Source: Synergistaceae bacterium (GTDB taxonomy: Bacteria > Synergistota > Synergistia > Synergistales > Aminobacteriaceae). Taken from it: 6,481 nucleotides of DNA. The first letter of the stretch is position 1; each line of letters opens with the position of its first letter. The notes below the pieces were generated by a model, which saw only the letters and a list, made by a program, of their open reading frames with translations, was not told the origin of the DNA and made no database searches. The position numbers and the translations under genes are program-made. The DNA lies in the NCBI GenBank assembly GCA_017446645.1, contig JAFSQO010000118.1, forward strand, positions 1 to 6,481, in the 5' to 3' direction. Below, piece after piece: positions 4,399 through 6,481 of the stretch.

Positions 4399-6481
4399 TT
4401 ATCTTTGTCCTTTCGTGAACTTCGCTTTTTTGAGCAGACGACTTGCGAAATACACAAAAATCAAGAATATAATTTCATGTCCTGAACCTGCTTCACAGCC
4501 AGCACTGTGTCCGGGAAGAACTCCCATATCTGTTCCGGTTTCATTTTCACCTTCATTTTCATCTTCATCTTTATCTTTATTGTCATTTTCACCTTCGTTT
4601 TCATCTTTATTGTCATCTTTATTGTCGTTAGTCTCGCCTGGTAACGTTACGTCCATTGGGTTGCCATAGCCGAAACCAGTGTCATAAAGATATTCGATTT
4701 TCGCCGGAACCGTCTCAAAAACTACGTAAGAATCCTTTTCAGCAAGTGCTATGCTGGTCTCCGCAGTCTCCTCTTCGATTTTTACGTTAAGCAATGCACC
4801 GTCCGAAGCATAGCTGTTAATCTCGATAATCCGGTTAGCATCGTTCTCGCCGATGTAATCGCTCAGTTTCATTCGAGTGTCGGCTTTCCAGTCGTCAATA
4901 ACCTGTCCAGAATAATCAACTATTGAAGCGTCCAGACTCTCAAGATTATCAAGGTTCAGCCAGCCCAGTGAGTTATTCGAGCAGTCAAGCTCCGTGAGTT
5001 TCGCACAGCCATTGACAAGCAATAATCTGAGCGAACACCCTTTAGCGTTTAACGACGTTAAATTTCTGCAGGCCGAGACATCAAGGCTTATCAGGTTACC
5101 GCAAGCACCGGCATCAAGCGTCTTTAATCCTGCTCCGTTGAGATAAATCTCCCTCATGCTTGTGCAGTCGTCAAGATTCAATTCCGTTAGACTCTCACAA
5201 CCGTCCGCAACGAGTTTATCAAGTGAATAGCACCCGGTCAGAACTAAATTTGAAATCTTCGTGCCGATGATTTTAAGCTCTTTGAGGTTCGCACAGCCCG
5301 CAAGATTTAATGAAGTCAATTCCGTGTTCCCGCTTAAATCCAATGACGTTATTTTTTCATTGCCGCTGAAGTCAAGCGTCGTGATTTTGCTGTCCGTGAG
5401 ATCGAAATCATCAAGTTCCACGCCTTCCGCAAGCTTCAAACTCGTAAGATTTTCCGCTCCGGTTAATGACAGCGATTCCAGTTTCGGGTTTTTGCTCAGG
5501 TCAAGCTCAGACACCTGCGTCTCGTTCAGAAACACGTCCGTCAGTTCCGGGTTATTCGTAAGGTTCAAACTCGTTACAGCAGTGTATGGCGCAAAGAGAT
5601 TTGATAGTGCCGCACAGCCGTCAACGTTCAATGCAGTGAGACTGTTGCAGCTCGTTACGTCAATATCGGAAATATTCGCGAACTCACTGCCGCTTAAATC
5701 CAAGTTCGTTACAGCAGAGCCGTTCAACCACAGAGACGCAAGCGATGAACACCCCGCAACGTCCAAGTCCGTCAGCCTGGAACAGTGCGCAGCCTCAAGA
5801 TGACCCAGTGCAGTACAGCCGTCTACGTTCAGATATTGTATCGCACCGCATTTGAAAAGCGACAAGGATTCGAGTTTCGTGTTGCCTTGAAGGTCAAGAG
5901 CCGTCAAAGTGTCGGACTCGTCAATGGCAAGCTCAAGAAGCCCCGTGAATTTCGCAAGGTCGTTCGCCGTGATTGACGTATCTTCCGCGTTCTTTCTGAA
6001 CTCAAGCCTGATAACTTTCGGGTACTCGTCTTCAGACAGAGAATTAATGAACTCCGTGAGATTCTTGTATTTAGCGTTGTCTCCGCCGATAATGCCCGTG
6101 ATGTTTCCGTCCTCGTCAACTCCGCCGTCATCTAAATATGTTACGCCGTTGATTTCTTCGTATTCATCATCATCGTCATCGTCAGCAGCCACCGTTATGA
6201 GACCGTCCGCAGGGTTAGATGGGTTAATCGCTGCAATACTGAGTTTCCCGTTTGTGTTTTTCTCATTCTTCGTGAGTGTTATGGTCTTTTTCGGCGAGTA
6301 GCTTGTTCCGTAGTCGTTCATTGCGGTGATTGCGTTATACTCGAACACGTAATCGTGTGTCTCGCCTCTGTATTTCAACGTAAACTTGACGTAACTCTCG
6401 CCCTCCTTTACAGCTCCGTCCGCTCTGTCCCATACAAAAATTTTGTCAATGTATTTTTCCAAGTTTTTATACCACTCTGCT
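4399..6481 (-). CDS. Surface leucine-rich-repeat protein with Synergist-CTERM-like tail, N-terminus cut
   Basis: The reading frame is open to the right edge. TTG at 6460-6462 is the first possible start, but coding-like sequence (AEWYKN) continues upstream and no signal peptide is in view, so the true start lies outside. Residues here count from that TTG. Residues 1-92 are an unassigned beta-rich region. Residues 93-130 are acidic and include six Asp in a row (94-99). Residues 175-516 are a leucine-rich-repeat solenoid of about 32 units of 10 or 11 residues with the pattern LxxLxLxxC/N. Residues 517-608 form an unassigned domain that includes VFETVPAKIEYLYDTGFGYG. Residues 609-645 are an Asp/Glu/Asn/Lys linker. 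From 650 a tail with HSAGCEAGSG, a hydrophobic stretch (about 663-674) and a basic end resembles the Synergist-CTERM sorting signal. The protein is probably held at the cell surface, with the repeats as a binding platform. The ligand is unknown and no enzyme motif is visible. A terminator follows; the upstream neighbour is not seen. Confidence 0.88.
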   Translation of the reverse strand, partial: AEWYKNLEKYIDKIFVWDRADGAVKEGESYVKFTLKYRGETHDYVFEYNAITAMNDYGTSYSPKKTITLTKNEKNTNGKLSIAAINPSNPADGLITVAADDDDDDEYEEINGVTYLDDGGVDEDGNITGIIGGDNAKYKNLTEFINSLSEDEYPKVIRLEFRKNAEDTSITANDLAKFTGLLELAIDESDTLTALDLQGNTKLESLSLFKCGAIQYLNVDGCTALGHLEAAHCSRLTDLDVAGCSSLASLWLNGSAVTNLDLSGSEFANISDIDVTSCNSLTALNVDGCAALSNLFAPYTAVTSLNLTNNPELTDVFLNETQVSELDLSKNPKLESLSLTGAENLTSLKLAEGVELDDFDLTDSKITTLDFSGNEKITSLDLSGNTELTSLNLAGCANLKELKIIGTKISNLVLTGCYSLDKLVADGCESLTELNLDDCTSMREIYLNGAGLKTLDAGACGNLISLDVSACRNLTSLNAKGCSLRLLLVNGCAKLTELDCSNNSLGWLNLDNLESLDASIVDYSGQVIDDWKADTRMKLSDYIGENDANRIIEINSYASDGALLNVKIEEETAETSIALAEKDSYVVFETVPAKIEYLYDTGFGYGNPMDVTLPGETNDNKDDNKDENEGENDNKDKDEDENEGENETGTDMGVLPGHSAGCEAGSGHEIIFLIFVYFASRLLKKAKFTKGQR
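4402..4515 (-). other. C-terminal sorting signal, Synergist-CTERM-like
   Basis: This part encodes residues 650-687 of the LRR protein. Its order is a small-residue stretch with a single cysteine (S-A-G-C-E-A-G-S-G, C656), a hydrophobic segment IIFLIFVYFAS, then RLLKKAKFTKGQR. Gly-Cys followed by a transmembrane segment and a basic tail is the layout of the Synergist-CTERM class, and more loosely of MYXO-CTERM tails. Such tails are thought to be processed and to anchor the protein at the surface. The match is from memory of the motif. Confidence 0.65.
4528..4638 (-). repeat. Low-complexity acidic linker coded by short direct repeats
   Basis: This region encodes residues 609-645, almost all Asp, Glu, Asn, Lys and Gly. 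At DNA level, 4541-4564 and 4583-4606 are 24-base direct repeats with one mismatch, 42 bases apart, each coding for ENEGEN with its flanking acidic residues. TCATCTTTATTG stands twice in perfect tandem at 4601-4624. Unit lengths are multiples of three, so gain or loss would change linker length without breaking the frame. Confidence 0.8.
4915..5940 (-). repeat. Coding repeat region: about 32 nested 10/11-residue LRR units
   Basis: Residues 175-516 of the LRR protein divide into about 32 consecutive units of LxxLxLxxCxx or LxxLxLxxNxx. Most are 11 residues, with 10-residue units interspersed. This alternation is the nested type of bacterial LRR (called IRREKO), in which a 21-22-residue turn is made of two similar halves. 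Cysteine occupies position 9 in 14 units and asparagine in 6. The copies differ at DNA level, so the array looks old rather than freshly amplified. Confidence 0.85.

Noticed and set aside
4328..4669. Plus-strand open frame of 113 codons ending in a Ser/Leu/Phe-rich stretch
   Set aside because: It crosses the LRR terminator, and its low-complexity end is the complement of the acidic linker codons. No ribosome site or family likeness supports it.
5261..5803. Plus-strand open frame of 180 codons
   Set aside because: It is the antisense shadow of the LRR repeats; its apparent periodicity comes from the repeat codons on the other strand.
5904..6131. Second minus-strand open frame within the LRR gene
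   Set aside because: It is out of frame with the supported LRR protein, and its Thr/Arg/Ser-rich composition is typical of a shifted frame.
6076..6132. EF-hand or dockerin-like calcium loop in the acidic segment before the LRR (VDEDGNITG)
   Set aside because: Aligned to the 12-residue loop, position 1 is Gly and position 12 is Ile, so two key ligands are missing. An acidic spacer explains it better.

Overview
The window reads as an ordinary chromosomal stretch of an anaerobic, two-membrane bacterium, most likely a member of the Synergistota (Synergistetes). The main clue is the C-terminus of the large leucine-rich-repeat protein: a short S-x-G-C-x-A-G-x-G stretch, a hydrophobic segment and a basic tail. 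This matches the Synergist-CTERM sorting signal as I remember it. Two further proteins carry export signals, and one is an S9 peptidase, which suits a peptide- or amino-acid-using anaerobe. The phylum call is an inference from one motif plus context, not from a database match.

All five genes lie on the minus strand, so transcription runs from high to low coordinates. (1) 4399-6481: a surface leucine-rich-repeat protein whose N-terminus lies beyond the right edge, followed by a rho-independent terminator at 4340-4366. (2) 2297-4189: an exported S9-family (prolyl oligopeptidase type) peptidase with a near-consensus promoter at 4225-4253 and a terminator at 2253-2282. (3) 1763-2176: S-adenosylmethionine decarboxylase proenzyme (speD), with a TTG start and its own TATAAT box. 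(4) 873-1760: an exported alpha/beta-hydrolase (esterase-like) that starts 2 bases after the speD stop. (5) 1-792: methylenetetrahydrofolate reductase (metF), cut at its C-terminus by the left edge.

The last three probably form one transcript, speD - esterase - metF. No terminator is visible between them, and the first pair is close enough for translational coupling. MetF supplies the methyl group for methionine and hence S-adenosylmethionine, and SpeD decarboxylates S-adenosylmethionine for polyamine synthesis. The two fit a one-carbon/SAM theme, while the exported hydrolase between them has no obvious place in it. The S9 peptidase and LRR genes look like separate single-gene units.

I see no RNA genes, mobile elements, CRISPR arrays or riboswitches, and no convincing plus-strand genes. 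The most unusual features are: the LRR domain, built from about 32 nested 10/11-residue units with cysteine in the usual asparagine position and a 43-residue higher-order period; an 11-base motif shared at the same position in two promoters; and the speD-hydrolase pairing. I find no evidence for a wholly new multi-gene system.
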